From NCBI GenBank assembly GCA_003260025.2, contig QFZU02000037.1:1-64000 (forward strand): a DNA stretch of 64,000 nucleotides. The letters run 5' to 3'. Shown here in pieces: positions 25,407 to 33,647 of the stretch. Numbering within the stretch: the first letter of the stretch is position 1; the number at the start of each line of letters is the position of its first letter. The position numbers were made by a program, and so were the translations under genes. The DNA comes from Microbispora triticiradicis (lineage in GTDB: Bacteria > Actinomycetota > Actinomycetes > Streptosporangiales > Streptosporangiaceae). The notes beneath the pieces were generated by a model that did no database searches, was not told the origin of the DNA, and saw only the letters and a program-made list of their open reading frames with translations.

Positions 25407-26543
25407 GTGGGCGATCAGGACGATCAGGGCGTATGGGGGCGTTCGGCCTGGCCGATGTGGACCCCGGCCCGGCCGGTCTCCCGTGCGGCCCGCATCCGTG
25501 GCGTCGCCGTGCTGTCGCTCGTCCTGCTCTGGCTGCTGGGGGAGTCGCTGGGGCCGGGCCGGGTCTGGCCGGAGGCCCCGGCGGTGCGCGTCGCGCTCGG
25601 AGCCGTCACGCTCCTGTACGCGGCGGGCTGGCTCGGCGCCATGGTCGGCGGGGTCCGCCTGCCGCCCCGGCGGCGGATCCTGCTCGTCGGAACGCTGTTC
25701 GCGCTGGCGGTCGTGGCGGCCCTGCTGCGCGACGGCCCGCTCCGCCTCGGCCACACGGGCGTGTTCGGCTTCGCGCTCGTCGTGGCGGTCTGGCTGCTCC
25801 CGGCGCGCTGGAGCGTGCTGCTCGGGCTGGTGACCCTGGCTCTCCAGGTGTTCCTCGGTCCCGTCGACTGGGGGCACGTGGGCGGGCTCGTCCCCGGGAT
25901 CGTTATCCCGGTGGCCGTGACGCTGCTGATCCGGCTCGTCGTCCAGCTCGGCCAGGCCCACGAGGAGATCGCGGCGCTGGCCGCCGCCGCGGAGCGCGAC
26001 CGGCTGGCCAGGGACCTCCACGACGTGCTCGGCCACAGCCTCACCACGATAACCGTGAAGAGCGGCCTGGCCCGCCGGGTGCTGGAGAGCGGCGGCGACC
26101 CGGAACGCGCGCTGGCCGAGTTGCGCGACGTCGAGCGACTGTCCCGGCAGGCGCACGGCGAGGTGCGCCTGACCGTGTCGGGCCGCCGCCGGCCGTCCCT
26201 CGCGGCCGAGCTGGCGGGGGCTCGCGCCGCGCTGCGGGCCGCCGGGATCGGCGCCGTCCTCCCGCCGTCCGCCGACCACGTCAGGGCCGAACTGGCCGGG
26301 CCCTTCGCGTACGTCCTGAGGGAGGGGGTCACCAACGTGATCCGGCACAGCGGCGCGACCCGGTGCGAGGTGCTGCTCGGAGACGACTGGCTGGAGGTGC
26401 GCGACGACGGCCCCGGGCGGAACGCGGCAGAGCCGGGCAACGGGCTCTCCGGCCTGGCCGAACGGCTGCGCGCCGTCGGCGGGCGGATCGAGGCGGGCCC
26501 GCTGCCCGCGGGCGGCTTCCGGCTGCGGGCGAGCCGCACGTGA
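25407..26543 (+). CDS. Sensor histidine kinase (HisKA_3, DesK/NarX type)
   Basis: A 378-residue membrane kinase. About five hydrophobic segments occupy residues 25-180. The dimerisation/phosphoacceptor motif is ERDRLARDLHDVLGHSLTTI (His about 205), and the ATPase domain has EGVTNVIRHSGAT and VRDDGPG. A GTG start is preferred (AGGG about 10 bases upstream); a TTG at 25398 is too close to it. The stop codon overlaps the first unit of a 17-bp repeat that copies the response-regulator start region. Confidence 0.88.
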   Translation: MGDQDDQGVWGRSAWPMWTPARPVSRAARIRGVAVLSLVLLWLLGESLGPGRVWPEAPAVRVALGAVTLLYAAGWLGAMVGGVRLPPRRRILLVGTLFALAVVAALLRDGPLRLGHTGVFGFALVVAVWLLPARWSVLLGLVTLALQVFLGPVDWGHVGGLVPGIVIPVAVTLLIRLVVQLGQAHEEIAALAAAAERDRLARDLHDVLGHSLTTITVKSGLARRVLESGGDPERALAELRDVERLSRQAHGEVRLTVSGRRRPSLAAELAGARAALRAAGIGAVLPPSADHVRAELAGPFAYVLREGVTNVIRHSGATRCEVLLGDDWLEVRDDGPGRNAAEPGNGLSGLAERLRAVGGRIEAGPLPAGGFRLRASRT

Positions 26544-26607
26544 TCCAGGTGAGCGCATGATCCGGGTGAGCGCATGATCCGGGTGAGCGCATGATCAGGG
26601 GGAGCGC
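26540..26607 (+). repeat. 17-bp tandem repeat of a translation start region
   Basis: Four units of (G/A)TGATCCGGGTGAGCGC-type sequence at 26540, 26557, 26574 and 26591, followed by the true start GTGATCAGAGTG at 26608. Every unit carries a start codon and a GGGTGAG-like ribosome-binding stretch. The first unit overlaps the kinase stop codon. Because 17 is not a multiple of three, the start codons fall in different frames and soon meet stops. Confidence 0.88.
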
Positions 26608-27213
26608 GTGATCAGAGTGTTGCTCGCCGACTACCAGGCGCTCGTACGCGGCGCGCTGGCGGCGATGCTGGCGCTGGAGCCCGACATCGAGGTGGTGGCG
26701 CAGGTCGGCTCGGGTGAGGAGGTCGTCGACGCGGCCCGCCGCAGCCGGCCCGATGTGGCGTTGCTGGACGTGCAGATGCCCGGCAGGGACGGGCTGGCGG
26801 TCACCGCCGACCTGCGCGCCGCGCTCCCGTCCTGCCGGGTGGTGATCTGCACGACCTTCGGGCGGCCGGGCTACTTCGCCCGTGCGATGGAGAACGGCGC
26901 CTCAGGCTTCGTCGTGAAGGACGCGCCGCCCGAGCACCTGGTCGACACGGTGCGGCGGGTCCACGCGGGACTGCGGGTGGTCGATCCGGCCCTGGCCGCC
27001 GAGTCGCTCGCCAGCGGGTCGAGCCCGCTGACCGCGCGGGAGCGCGACGTCCTGCGCGCGGCCCGGCAGGGCGGCACCGTGGCGGAGATCGCCCGGAGCC
27101 TGCACCTGTCCGCCGGGACCGTACGCAACCACCTGTCCGCGGCCATCGGCAAGACGGGAGCGAGCACCCGCGCCGAGGCCGCGCTCATCGCCGACGAGCA
27201 CGGCTGGCTCTGA
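26608..27213 (+). CDS. NarL/LuxR-family response regulator
   Basis: A 201-residue regulator. The receiver has the phosphoacceptor Asp54 in ALLDVQMPGRDG and the Lys in FVVKDAPPEHL. The acidic pair near the N-terminus reads LADYQ, so one of the two usual acidic residues is Tyr. The C-terminal LuxR HTH covers about residues 138-195 (SPLTARERDVLRAARQGG, TVRNHLSAAIGK). It is partner of the preceding kinase and likely controls the ABC exporter operon. The GTG start is the last copy of a duplicated start region. Confidence 0.9.
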   Translation: MIRVLLADYQALVRGALAAMLALEPDIEVVAQVGSGEEVVDAARRSRPDVALLDVQMPGRDGLAVTADLRAALPSCRVVICTTFGRPGYFARAMENGASGFVVKDAPPEHLVDTVRRVHAGLRVVDPALAAESLASGSSPLTARERDVLRAARQGGTVAEIARSLHLSAGTVRNHLSAAIGKTGASTRAEAALIADEHGWL

Positions 27214-27246
27214 TTCTGCTCTGATCCGGCTTCGGGCGGCCCGCGG

Positions 27247-27839
27247 TCACCGCGGGACAGGCGTGCTCGCGGGCCGCAACATCGCGGGGTTGCGCAACGC
27301 CCAGGCGAAGTAGGACGACGCCTGCTCCCGGAAGGGCCGGGGCCGCCAGGACAGCGTCCGCCGGGCCAGGGAGACGTCGCTCGCCGCGTCCCTGCCGAGG
27401 CGCGCGTCCGGATCGAGATCGAGCTCCAGGTCGGCGGAGTCCGGGGGGGACGACCCGCACGAGCCCGTGCCCCGCGTGGTCCTCGGCGATCCGCAGCAGC
27501 TCGCCGAACGGGACGCGGCGGCCGTGCGGAGGCCAGGACGGCGTCGAGCACGGCGCTGGTCCCCATGACGTTGACGTCCAGATAGTCGGCCGGGCGGGTC
27601 CGCTCCCAGCTCGGCACGTGGGTCAGCGCGGCGCCGTGCACGACCACGTCGAACTCCTCGGAGAGGGCCTCCCGCAGAGCTTCCCGGTCCCGTACGTCGG
27701 CTTGGACCACCCACACTCCGGAGTCTGCGGTCAGGGGCGACCGGTCCAGCAGCGTCAGGCGGACACCGGGGTCCGCCCGCAGCCGGGCCGCCAGGACGGC
27801 CATCGCGAATCCCCCTCCACCGGTCAGCAGGACGTCCAC
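27247..27839 (-). pseudogene. NAD-dependent epimerase/dehydratase, degraded
   Basis: The N-terminal half is well preserved from a GTG start behind AAAGGAT: MDVLLTGGGGFAMAVLAARL (Rossmann glycine motif), then DFVVHGAAL-like DVVVHGAALTHVPSWE and VNVMGTSAVLDAVL. After that the frame breaks near 27530. A C-terminal piece, ELDLDPDARLGRDAASDVSL...RPFREQASSYFAWALRN, continues in another frame to the stop at 27247. The total is about 195 codons, roughly 100 short of a normal epimerase, so an internal deletion plus frameshift is likely. The catalytic Tyr-x-x-x-Lys was not found. Confidence 0.75.
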
Positions 27840-27865
27840 CGCCGATCCTTTCCCTCACACCGCAA

Positions 27866-27885
27866 GTGTGTCAACTGTGACACAC
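27866..27885. promoter_or_regulatory. Operator copy 1: GTGTGTCA-N4-TGACACAC
   Basis: Perfect 8-bp arms with an ACTG centre, in the region between the degraded epimerase and the catabolic operon. It shares the core TGTGTCR-N4-TGACACA with a second copy 62 bp downstream. Probably bound by the FCD-domain regulator encoded within the operon; this is inference. Confidence 0.72.
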
Positions 27886-27928
27886 AAATCACCTTCCTGA
27901 CCATGAAACCGCAGAGCAGGTCATTTGA

Positions 27929-27946
27929 TGTGTCGCTATTGACACA
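27929..27946. promoter_or_regulatory. Operator copy 2: TGTGTCG-CTAT-TGACACA
   Basis: Second copy of the operator core, one mismatch from perfect symmetry. It includes TTGACA (27939-27944), a possible -35 element of the operon promoter, and ends about 60 bases before the isochorismatase start. Binding here would block transcription. Confidence 0.7.
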
Positions 27947-28007
27947 CGATTCCCGTGGGTGGCAGGGTCGGGGCCCACGGGCGAGAGCCGCCCGCGAGGA
28001 GGTTCGA

Positions 28008-28703
28008 GTGACCACTGTCAACGAGACGTACGCACACAGCCTGGAGAACGCGGACCTGCGCGCCTTCTACGAGGCCGCCGGCTTCGCCGGGCGCGTCGGA
28101 TGGGGCGAGCGGCCGGCGATCCTCGTGATCGACATGGCCGGGGCCTGGGCCGATCCGGAGGAGCGGATCGGCTCGGACCTGTCGGCGGTGTCCGACAGCA
28201 TCGTCCGCATCCTGGAGGAGGGCCGCCGCGCGGGCCTGCCGATCATCTTCACCACCATGGCGTGGGACCCGAGCCTGGCCGAGATCGGCGAGGTGGTCCG
28301 CCGCAAGACGCCGCACAGCGAGCTGATGCTGCACGGCACGGAGCGGGTCACGCTCCGGCCGGAGATGGGCCGCCGTCCGGAGGAGCCGCTCGTCGTCAAG
28401 CCGCGCGCCTCGGCGTTCTTCGGCACGTATGTGGACGCGATGCTGATCTCCGCCAAGGCCGACACGGTGATCGTGGTGGGGTGCAGCACCAGCGGCTGCA
28501 TCCGGGCGACCGCCGAGAGCGCGTTCAACCGGGGATTCCACGTCATCGTCCCGCGTGAGGCGGTCGGCGACCGGAGCCCCTCCGCGCACGCCGCCAACCT
28601 CTTCGACATCGACGCCCGCTACGGCGACGTGCTGCCCGAGGCCGAGGTGCTGGACCACCTGCGGTCGCTGCCCCGGACCCATCCCCGCGCCGCGGAGGAA
28701 TGA
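28008..28703 (+). CDS. Isochorismatase-family amidohydrolase, N-carbamoylsarcosine-amidase-like
   Basis: A 231-residue cysteine hydrolase. The triad is visible as Asp42 (LVIDMAGAWADP), Lys131 (VVKPRASAFFGT) and Cys164 (GCSTSGCIRAT). The SGC-R-AT motif and the N-terminal RAFYEAAGFAGRVGWGERPAI match the N-carbamoylsarcosine amidase/RutB-type branch, which releases ammonia and CO2 from carbamoyl or ureido groups. The GTG start follows GAGGAGG. It is the first gene of the catabolic operon; with the hydantoinase and RidA further on it suggests breakdown of a ureido compound. Confidence 0.87.
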   Translation: MTTVNETYAHSLENADLRAFYEAAGFAGRVGWGERPAILVIDMAGAWADPEERIGSDLSAVSDSIVRILEEGRRAGLPIIFTTMAWDPSLAEIGEVVRRKTPHSELMLHGTERVTLRPEMGRRPEEPLVVKPRASAFFGTYVDAMLISAKADTVIVVGCSTSGCIRATAESAFNRGFHVIVPREAVGDRSPSAHAANLFDIDARYGDVLPEAEVLDHLRSLPRTHPRAAEE

Positions 28704-28706
28704 CCG

Positions 28707-29495
28707 ATGATCGTCCGGCAACCTCCGGTGCTGCGGGCCACCGGGCTCGCCAAGTCCTTCGGCCACGTGCAGGCGCTGCGGCACGGTGAGCTCACCGTCC
28801 ACGCCGGGGAGGTGGTCGCGCTCGTCGGCGACAACGGCGCCGGCAAGAGCACGCTGATCTCCTGCATCTCCGGCGCCCACCTGCCGGACGCCGGCGAGGT
28901 GAGGGTGGACGACCGTCCGATGCCGCTCGGGTCGATCAAGGCCGCGATGGAGCACGGCATCGCCACGGTCTACCAGGGCCTGGCGATGGCACCCGACCTG
29001 TCGGTGGCCGAGAACCTGTTCCTCTCCTGTGAGCTGCGCCGTCCCGGCCTGCTGGGACGGCTCGGCCTCCTGGACAAGAAGGCGATGCGCGAGCGCGCCT
29101 GGGAGCTCATGGACAGTCTCGGCATCACCACCCTCCAGGACGTGACCCTGCCCGTCGGCGACCTGTCCGGAGGGCAGCGCCAGGTTGTCGCGGTCGCCCG
29201 CGCCGTCTCCCGCGCGGGGCGTCTGGTGATCATGGACGAGCCGACGGCGGCGCTCGGCGCCCGGCAGTCGCAGATGGTGATCGAGACCATCAGGGCGACC
29301 CGCGACCGCGGCCTCGGGGTGGTCCTCATCTCGCACGACCTGCCGAGGGTGCTGGAGGTCGCGGACCGGATCGTGGTCATGCGGCTGGGCCGGGTGGTGG
29401 CCGACCTTCCCGCGCGGGAGCTGAAGATCGGCCAGATCGTCGCGCTGATGCTCGGCGAGCAGAACGACCCACGTGAGGAGAGCCTGCCGGCATGA
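28707..29495 (+). CDS. Sugar-type ABC importer ATPase (single-domain, FrcA/RbsA-like)
   Basis: A 262-residue ATPase: Walker A GDNGAGKST, signature LSGGQRQVVAVARAV, Walker B VIMDEPTAAL and H-loop ISHDLPRV. It is one ABC domain long, not the double-domain RbsA, so it probably works as a homodimer like FrcA. The stop overlaps the permease start. It belongs to a CUT2-type importer with the next two genes. Confidence 0.9.
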   Translation: MIVRQPPVLRATGLAKSFGHVQALRHGELTVHAGEVVALVGDNGAGKSTLISCISGAHLPDAGEVRVDDRPMPLGSIKAAMEHGIATVYQGLAMAPDLSVAENLFLSCELRRPGLLGRLGLLDKKAMRERAWELMDSLGITTLQDVTLPVGDLSGGQRQVVAVARAVSRAGRLVIMDEPTAALGARQSQMVIETIRATRDRGLGVVLISHDLPRVLEVADRIVVMRLGRVVADLPARELKIGQIVALMLGEQNDPREESLPA

Positions 29496-30517
29496 CCGCG
29501 ACGCAACCGACACTCCGGGCCCCGTCGAACCGCGCCCGCGCCGGCGCGCTGATGCGGTCCACCCCCGCCTACATCGTGGTCGCGCTGGTCGCGCTGGTCG
29601 TGGTCTTCACGATCATCTCGCCCGAGGGGCGCTTCCTGGACGCCACCAACCTGCAGGCGGTCGGGCGCAACAGCGCCGGGCTCGTCCTGCTGGCCGTCGG
29701 CCTGACCTTCGTCCTCGGCGCCGGGCACATCGACCTCAGCGTCGGCGCCACGCTCGTGCTGTCGTCGGTGGTCGCGGGCACCGTGGCCGTGGACATCGCC
29801 GGACCTCCGTCGGCGTCGGGGGCCTTTCCGAGCGCCGGTCCCGCCATCGCCGTCGCGGCGCTCGCCGCGGTCGTCGTCGGAGGGATAGCGGGGCTGGTCA
29901 ACGGGCTCCTGGTGACCAAACTGAAGGTCAACTCCTTCGTCGTCACGCTGGGCACGATGGGCGTGGCCACCGGTGCCGCGCAGGTCCTCACGAACGGGTC
30001 GAACGTCGCCGGGATCCCGCCGGACGTCCAGACGTCCTTCGGGCTCAACTCGATCGCCGGGATCCCGCTGCCGCTGGTGCTGGCGGTGGTGGTCGCCCTG
30101 GTGGCCGGCGTCGTCCTGTCGCAGACCAGCGCGGGCCGGCACGCCCTCGCCATCGGCTCCTCCTCCGATGGGGCCATGCGGGCGGGCGTCAACGTGCAGC
30201 GCAGCACGATCGCGGTCTTCGTCATCTCCGGGCTGATGGCCGGGATCGCCGGCTTCCTCGACATCACCCGGTTCGGCACCACGGCTATCTCCGGGCACGA
30301 GACGACCATGCTGCAGGCGCTGTCCGCCGTGATCATCGGCGGGACGAGCCTGTTCGGCGGACGCGCCTCGGTGCTGGGCTCGGTCCTCGCCACCTTCATC
30401 CCGACCATGCTGCTCGCCGGGTTCGTCATGGTCGGCGTCTCGTCCTTCTACCAGAACATCGCCATCGGCGCCGTTCTGATCATCGCTGTCTGGCTCGACC
30501 AGCTGCGCGGCAAGTAG
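29492..30517 (+). CDS. Sugar-type ABC importer permease (RbsC-like)
   Basis: A 341-residue membrane protein with 8-10 hydrophobic segments and the RbsC-family signature GINTLVNGLL-like GIAGLVNGLLVTKLKVNSFVV region and VIIGGTSLFGGRASVLGS near the C-terminus. The start ATG overlaps the ATPase stop. Ligand class cannot be read from the permease; the family transports pentoses, hexoses, sugar alcohols and nucleoside-like compounds. Confidence 0.9.
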   Translation: MTATQPTLRAPSNRARAGALMRSTPAYIVVALVALVVVFTIISPEGRFLDATNLQAVGRNSAGLVLLAVGLTFVLGAGHIDLSVGATLVLSSVVAGTVAVDIAGPPSASGAFPSAGPAIAVAALAAVVVGGIAGLVNGLLVTKLKVNSFVVTLGTMGVATGAAQVLTNGSNVAGIPPDVQTSFGLNSIAGIPLPLVLAVVVALVAGVVLSQTSAGRHALAIGSSSDGAMRAGVNVQRSTIAVFVISGLMAGIAGFLDITRFGTTAISGHETTMLQALSAVIIGGTSLFGGRASVLGSVLATFIPTMLLAGFVMVGVSSFYQNIAIGAVLIIAVWLDQLRGK

Positions 30518-30574
30518 CCCCCTCCCGCCGAGATTCCCCCTGCCGAGATACGCGCCGAAACACGGAGAACCACC

Positions 30575-31609
30575 ATGAACGTACGCACCAGTGTGCTGGC
30601 CGCCGCGCTGACGGCGACAGCCCTGACCTCCGCCGCCTGCGGCTCGTCCGGTGACACCGGCGCGGCGGGCGGCACGAGCGGCGCCACCGCCGAGCAGAAG
30701 TCCGGCCCCCTGCAGATCTCCCTTCTCACGACGTACAACGGCCTGCCCTTCTACACGGCGATGCAGTGCGGCGCGCAGGACGCGGCCAAGAAGCTGGGCG
30801 GCGACATCACGGTGAAGGCCGACGGGCCGTCGCGGGGCATGAACGCCGCCGACCAGACCCCGGTCCTCGAAGGGGTGGTCAGCCGGCGCCCCGACGGCAT
30901 GATCTTCGTACCGGCCGACCCGGCCGCGATGGTCGCGCCGATCAGGCTCGCGGTGAACGCTGGGATCCCGGTCGTCACCACCGACGCGACGCTGAACGAG
31001 AAGGTGGCCAAGGCGCAGTTCCGCGGGGACAACAACGCGGGCGGCGCGCTGGCGGCGGAGGAACTGCTCAAGCGGGCCAAGGGGCAGAGCGGGAAGGTGC
31101 TCGTGCTGGACACCCGGCCCGGCCTGCCGGTGACCAACGAGCGCGCCGAGGGGTTCGTCAAGGCGCTCAAGGACTCCGGCTCGAACCTGCAGATCCTCGG
31201 CACGCAGTACTACGAGGACGACCCGACCAAGGCGGCGACCATCGTGCAGAGCTCGCTGGGCGCCAACCCGGACATCGTCGGCATCTTCGCGACCTCCGAG
31301 TCGGGCGCGATGGGCGCCGTCTCCGGGCTCCAGGCCGCCAAGGTCGACAACGGCAAGATGACCGTCATCGCGTACGACGCGGGCCCGACGCTGGTCTCGG
31401 CGCTGCGCGCCGGGACGCTCGACGCGCTCGTCGCGCAGGGCTCCTACACCCAGGGGTACGACGCGCTGACCCGGCTCGTCCAGGACATCCGCGGCGAGGT
31501 GCCGCAGGGGGCCGCCTTCGACAACGTGGTGCCGAACGCGATCGTCACCGCCGACAACGTCGACTCGCCGGAGATCAAGAAGTTGCTCTACCCCACAAGC
31601 TGCTCTTGA
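30575..31609 (+). CDS. Sugar-type ABC importer substrate-binding lipoprotein
   Basis: A 344-residue exported lipoprotein. The signal peptide MNVRTSVLAAALTATALTSAAC ends in a lipobox with Cys at 22. The mature part has the periplasmic-binding fold of the RbsB/peripla_BP_4 class (LLTTYNGLPFYTAMQCGAQDAAKKLG, NAGIPVVTTDATLNE, IVGIFATSESGAMGAVSGLQAA). It captures the substrate of the catabolic operon. The ligand is unknown and is the key missing fact about this locus. Confidence 0.9.
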   Translation: MNVRTSVLAAALTATALTSAACGSSGDTGAAGGTSGATAEQKSGPLQISLLTTYNGLPFYTAMQCGAQDAAKKLGGDITVKADGPSRGMNAADQTPVLEGVVSRRPDGMIFVPADPAAMVAPIRLAVNAGIPVVTTDATLNEKVAKAQFRGDNNAGGALAAEELLKRAKGQSGKVLVLDTRPGLPVTNERAEGFVKALKDSGSNLQILGTQYYEDDPTKAATIVQSSLGANPDIVGIFATSESGAMGAVSGLQAAKVDNGKMTVIAYDAGPTLVSALRAGTLDALVAQGSYTQGYDALTRLVQDIRGEVPQGAAFDNVVPNAIVTADNVDSPEIKKLLYPTSCS

Positions 31610-31664
31610 TCGTGGCACTGTCGCTGTCGAACATCATCAACGCGAATTCAACGAGGGGATCGAG

Positions 31665-32402
31665 ATGACGGCCGACCTTGCCGGGAAGGTGGTGGTGGTG
31701 ACGGGCGCGGCCTCCGGGCTGGGCGCCGCGACCGTCCGCGACGTCCTGGAACGCGGCGGGCGGGTGGTCGCCGTGGACCGGGCGCAGGACGTCAAGGCGC
31801 TCGCGGGGGACGGGGTGCTGCCCGTCGTCGCGGACGCCGCCGACGAGCGCCAGGTGCTGGACGCCGTACGCGCGGGGGAGGACACCTTCGGCCTGGTGAA
31901 CGGCGCGGTCGCCTGCGCGGGGATCACCCGCGCCGGGACGGTCGACTCCATGAGCCTGGACACCTGGAACGAGGTGCTGCGGGTCAACCTGACCTCGGTC
32001 TTCCTGCTCGCGAAGGCCGCCGTCCCCGCGATGCGCCGGGCGGGCGGCGGCGCGCTGGTCGCGGTCGCCTCGCAGGTGGGGCTCGTGGGCTACCCGGAGA
32101 ACGTCGCCTACTGCGCGGCGAAGGCCGGGGTGATCAACCTGGTCCGCGCGATGAGCGTCGACGCCCGCGACAGCGGCGTCCGCGCCGTGGCGGTCTGCCC
32201 CGGGCCCGTCGACACCCCGATGCTGCGCGAGGGCTTCGCGCAGACCGGGGAGGGGTACGACCTGGCGGCGTCGCGGGTGCCGCTGGGCCGCGTCGCCCGG
32301 CCGGAGGAGATCAGTGCCACGATCTGCTTCCTGCTGTCCGACGCGGCGGCCTTCGTCACCGGCACGGCATGGACGGTCGACGGTGGCTACACAGCGCAGT
32401 AA
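31665..32402 (+). CDS. Short-chain dehydrogenase/reductase
   Basis: A 245-residue classical SDR. Cofactor motif VTGAASGLG, active-site Ser in VAVASQVG and Tyr-x-x-x-Lys in YCAAKAG, with VNGAVACAG and a PGPVDTPM loop. It probably oxidises a sugar or sugar-alcohol hydroxyl in the catabolic operon. Asp in VVAVDRAQ after the second strand suggests NAD preference. Its last 20 bases overlap the regulator gene. Confidence 0.88.
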   Translation: MTADLAGKVVVVTGAASGLGAATVRDVLERGGRVVAVDRAQDVKALAGDGVLPVVADAADERQVLDAVRAGEDTFGLVNGAVACAGITRAGTVDSMSLDTWNEVLRVNLTSVFLLAKAAVPAMRRAGGGALVAVASQVGLVGYPENVAYCAAKAGVINLVRAMSVDARDSGVRAVAVCPGPVDTPMLREGFAQTGEGYDLAASRVPLGRVARPEEISATICFLLSDAAAFVTGTAWTVDGGYTAQ

Positions 32403-33240
32403 CCCCGAGGCCGGCGAGCCCGGCTCGGCGGCCTTTGTCCCCGCCCCTGCCCACGCCTCCGTCCACGCCTCGCTGGAGCCGAGGGCCCTGGAACTGCTCC
32501 GGGCCATCGCGAACTCGCCGGAACCGCTCGGCGCGCGGGAGCTCGGCCGCCGCATCGAGGCCGGCAACCGGCCGCTGAGCGAGTCGACGGTGAACCGGCT
32601 GCTGCGGCGGCTGGACGAGCAGGGCCTCACCCGTTCCATGGACGGCAGGGGACGGGTCGTGTCGGAGGCTGGGCGGGCGCTCGCGCAGCGGGCCGCGGCC
32701 GAGGTCACCTGGCACCAGCAGATCGGCTCCCTGGAGATCCGTACGGTGCAGGACGTGCGCGACCTGCTGGTCGCCCGGCGCGGTGTGGAACGCGAGATCG
32801 TCCGGGAGGCGGCGACGTCGGTCTCGGGCGAGGACGTCGAACGCCTGCAGTCGGTCATGGAGGAGTACGAGCGGTCCGTCCACACCGAGGAGCGGCGCCG
32901 CGACGTCTCCACCAACTTCCACAAGGCGCTCGCGTCGACGGTGGAGAACACGATGCTCCGCGCCGTCGCCATGGTCATCTTCGATCCCCGCTTCGACATG
33001 CTGGAGCACGTCCTCGACATGGTCACCGCCGGGCGCGGCACGACCATGCACTCCGTGCACGAGCACGAGGAGATCATGCGCGCCATCCGGGCCGGCGACC
33101 CGGACGCGGCGGAGGCGGCCATGGTCCGCCACATCAACCGCCTCATCGCCGACGCCAGTGCCGTGGTCGCCCCGTCCACGCGCCTGGCGATCGAACTGCT
33201 GCTCAAGAACCACAGCCCCGTCATCGGCGGCGGCACATGA
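32383..33240 (+). CDS. FCD-domain transcriptional regulator with an atypical winged helix
   Basis: A 285-residue regulator. The C-terminal FCD ligand domain is clear: VRDLLVARRGVEREIVREAA, then FHKALASTVENTML and the HEHEEIMRAIRAGDPDAAEAAM metal-site His pattern. The N-terminal part (ALELLRAIANSPEPLGARELG, LSESTVNRLLRRLDEQGL) is a winged helix closer to IclR/MarR layout than to the normal GntR start. The GTG start lies inside the end of the SDR gene. Likely local repressor of the operon, acting at the TGTGTC-type operators upstream. Confidence 0.83.
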   Translation: MATQRSNPEAGEPGSAAFVPAPAHASVHASLEPRALELLRAIANSPEPLGARELGRRIEAGNRPLSESTVNRLLRRLDEQGLTRSMDGRGRVVSEAGRALAQRAAAEVTWHQQIGSLEIRTVQDVRDLLVARRGVEREIVREAATSVSGEDVERLQSVMEEYERSVHTEERRRDVSTNFHKALASTVENTMLRAVAMVIFDPRFDMLEHVLDMVTAGRGTTMHSVHEHEEIMRAIRAGDPDAAEAAMVRHINRLIADASAVVAPSTRLAIELLLKNHSPVIGGGT

Positions 33241-33254
33241 CCCTGGAGGAATCC

Positions 33255-33647
33255 GTGACCACTATCACCCCGATCATCACCGACGCCGCGGCGGCGCCGA
33301 GCGCGTCCTACTCCCAGGGCATCGTGGCCGGCCGTCTCGTCGTGACGGCGGGACAGGTCGGCCGCGACGCGGTGACCGGCGAACTGCCGGCCACGCTGGC
33401 CGGGCAGGTGGAGTCGGCCATCGCCAACCTCAAGGCCGTGCTCGCGGCGGCCGGGCTCGACCTGTCGCACGTGGTGAAGACGACCTGCTTCCTCACCCGG
33501 ATCGAGGACTTCCCGGAGTTCGACGCCATCTACCGCAAGCACTTCTCCGACCCGCTGCCCGCGCGCAGCACGGTGGGCGTCGTGCTGGCGGGCGACCTGC
33601 TGTTCGAGATCGAGGCGTTGGCCGTCAAGCCCGAGGAAGTGGCATGA
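33255..33647 (+). CDS. RidA family (YjgF/YER057c) imine deaminase
   Basis: A 130-residue RidA-type protein that hydrolyses reactive enamine/imine intermediates. Visible are the trimer-family segments YSQGIVAGRLVVTAGQVGRD, VVKTTCFLTRIEDFPEFDAIY, the conserved Arg in LPARSTVGV and Glu in LFEIEALAV. The GTG at 33255 has GGAGGA about 6 bases upstream. An ATG at 33237 overlaps the regulator stop (ATGA) and is an alternative that adds six residues. In the Rut pathway a RidA protein works beside an isochorismatase-family enzyme, as here. Confidence 0.88.
   Translation: MTTITPIITDAAAAPSASYSQGIVAGRLVVTAGQVGRDAVTGELPATLAGQVESAIANLKAVLAAAGLDLSHVVKTTCFLTRIEDFPEFDAIYRKHFSDPLPARSTVGVVLAGDLLFEIEALAVKPEEVA

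Noticed and set aside
27618-28007. Upstream extension of the isochorismatase gene
   Set aside because: It would run through both operators and the promoter; the GTG at 28008 has a strong GAGGAGG site and the family start.
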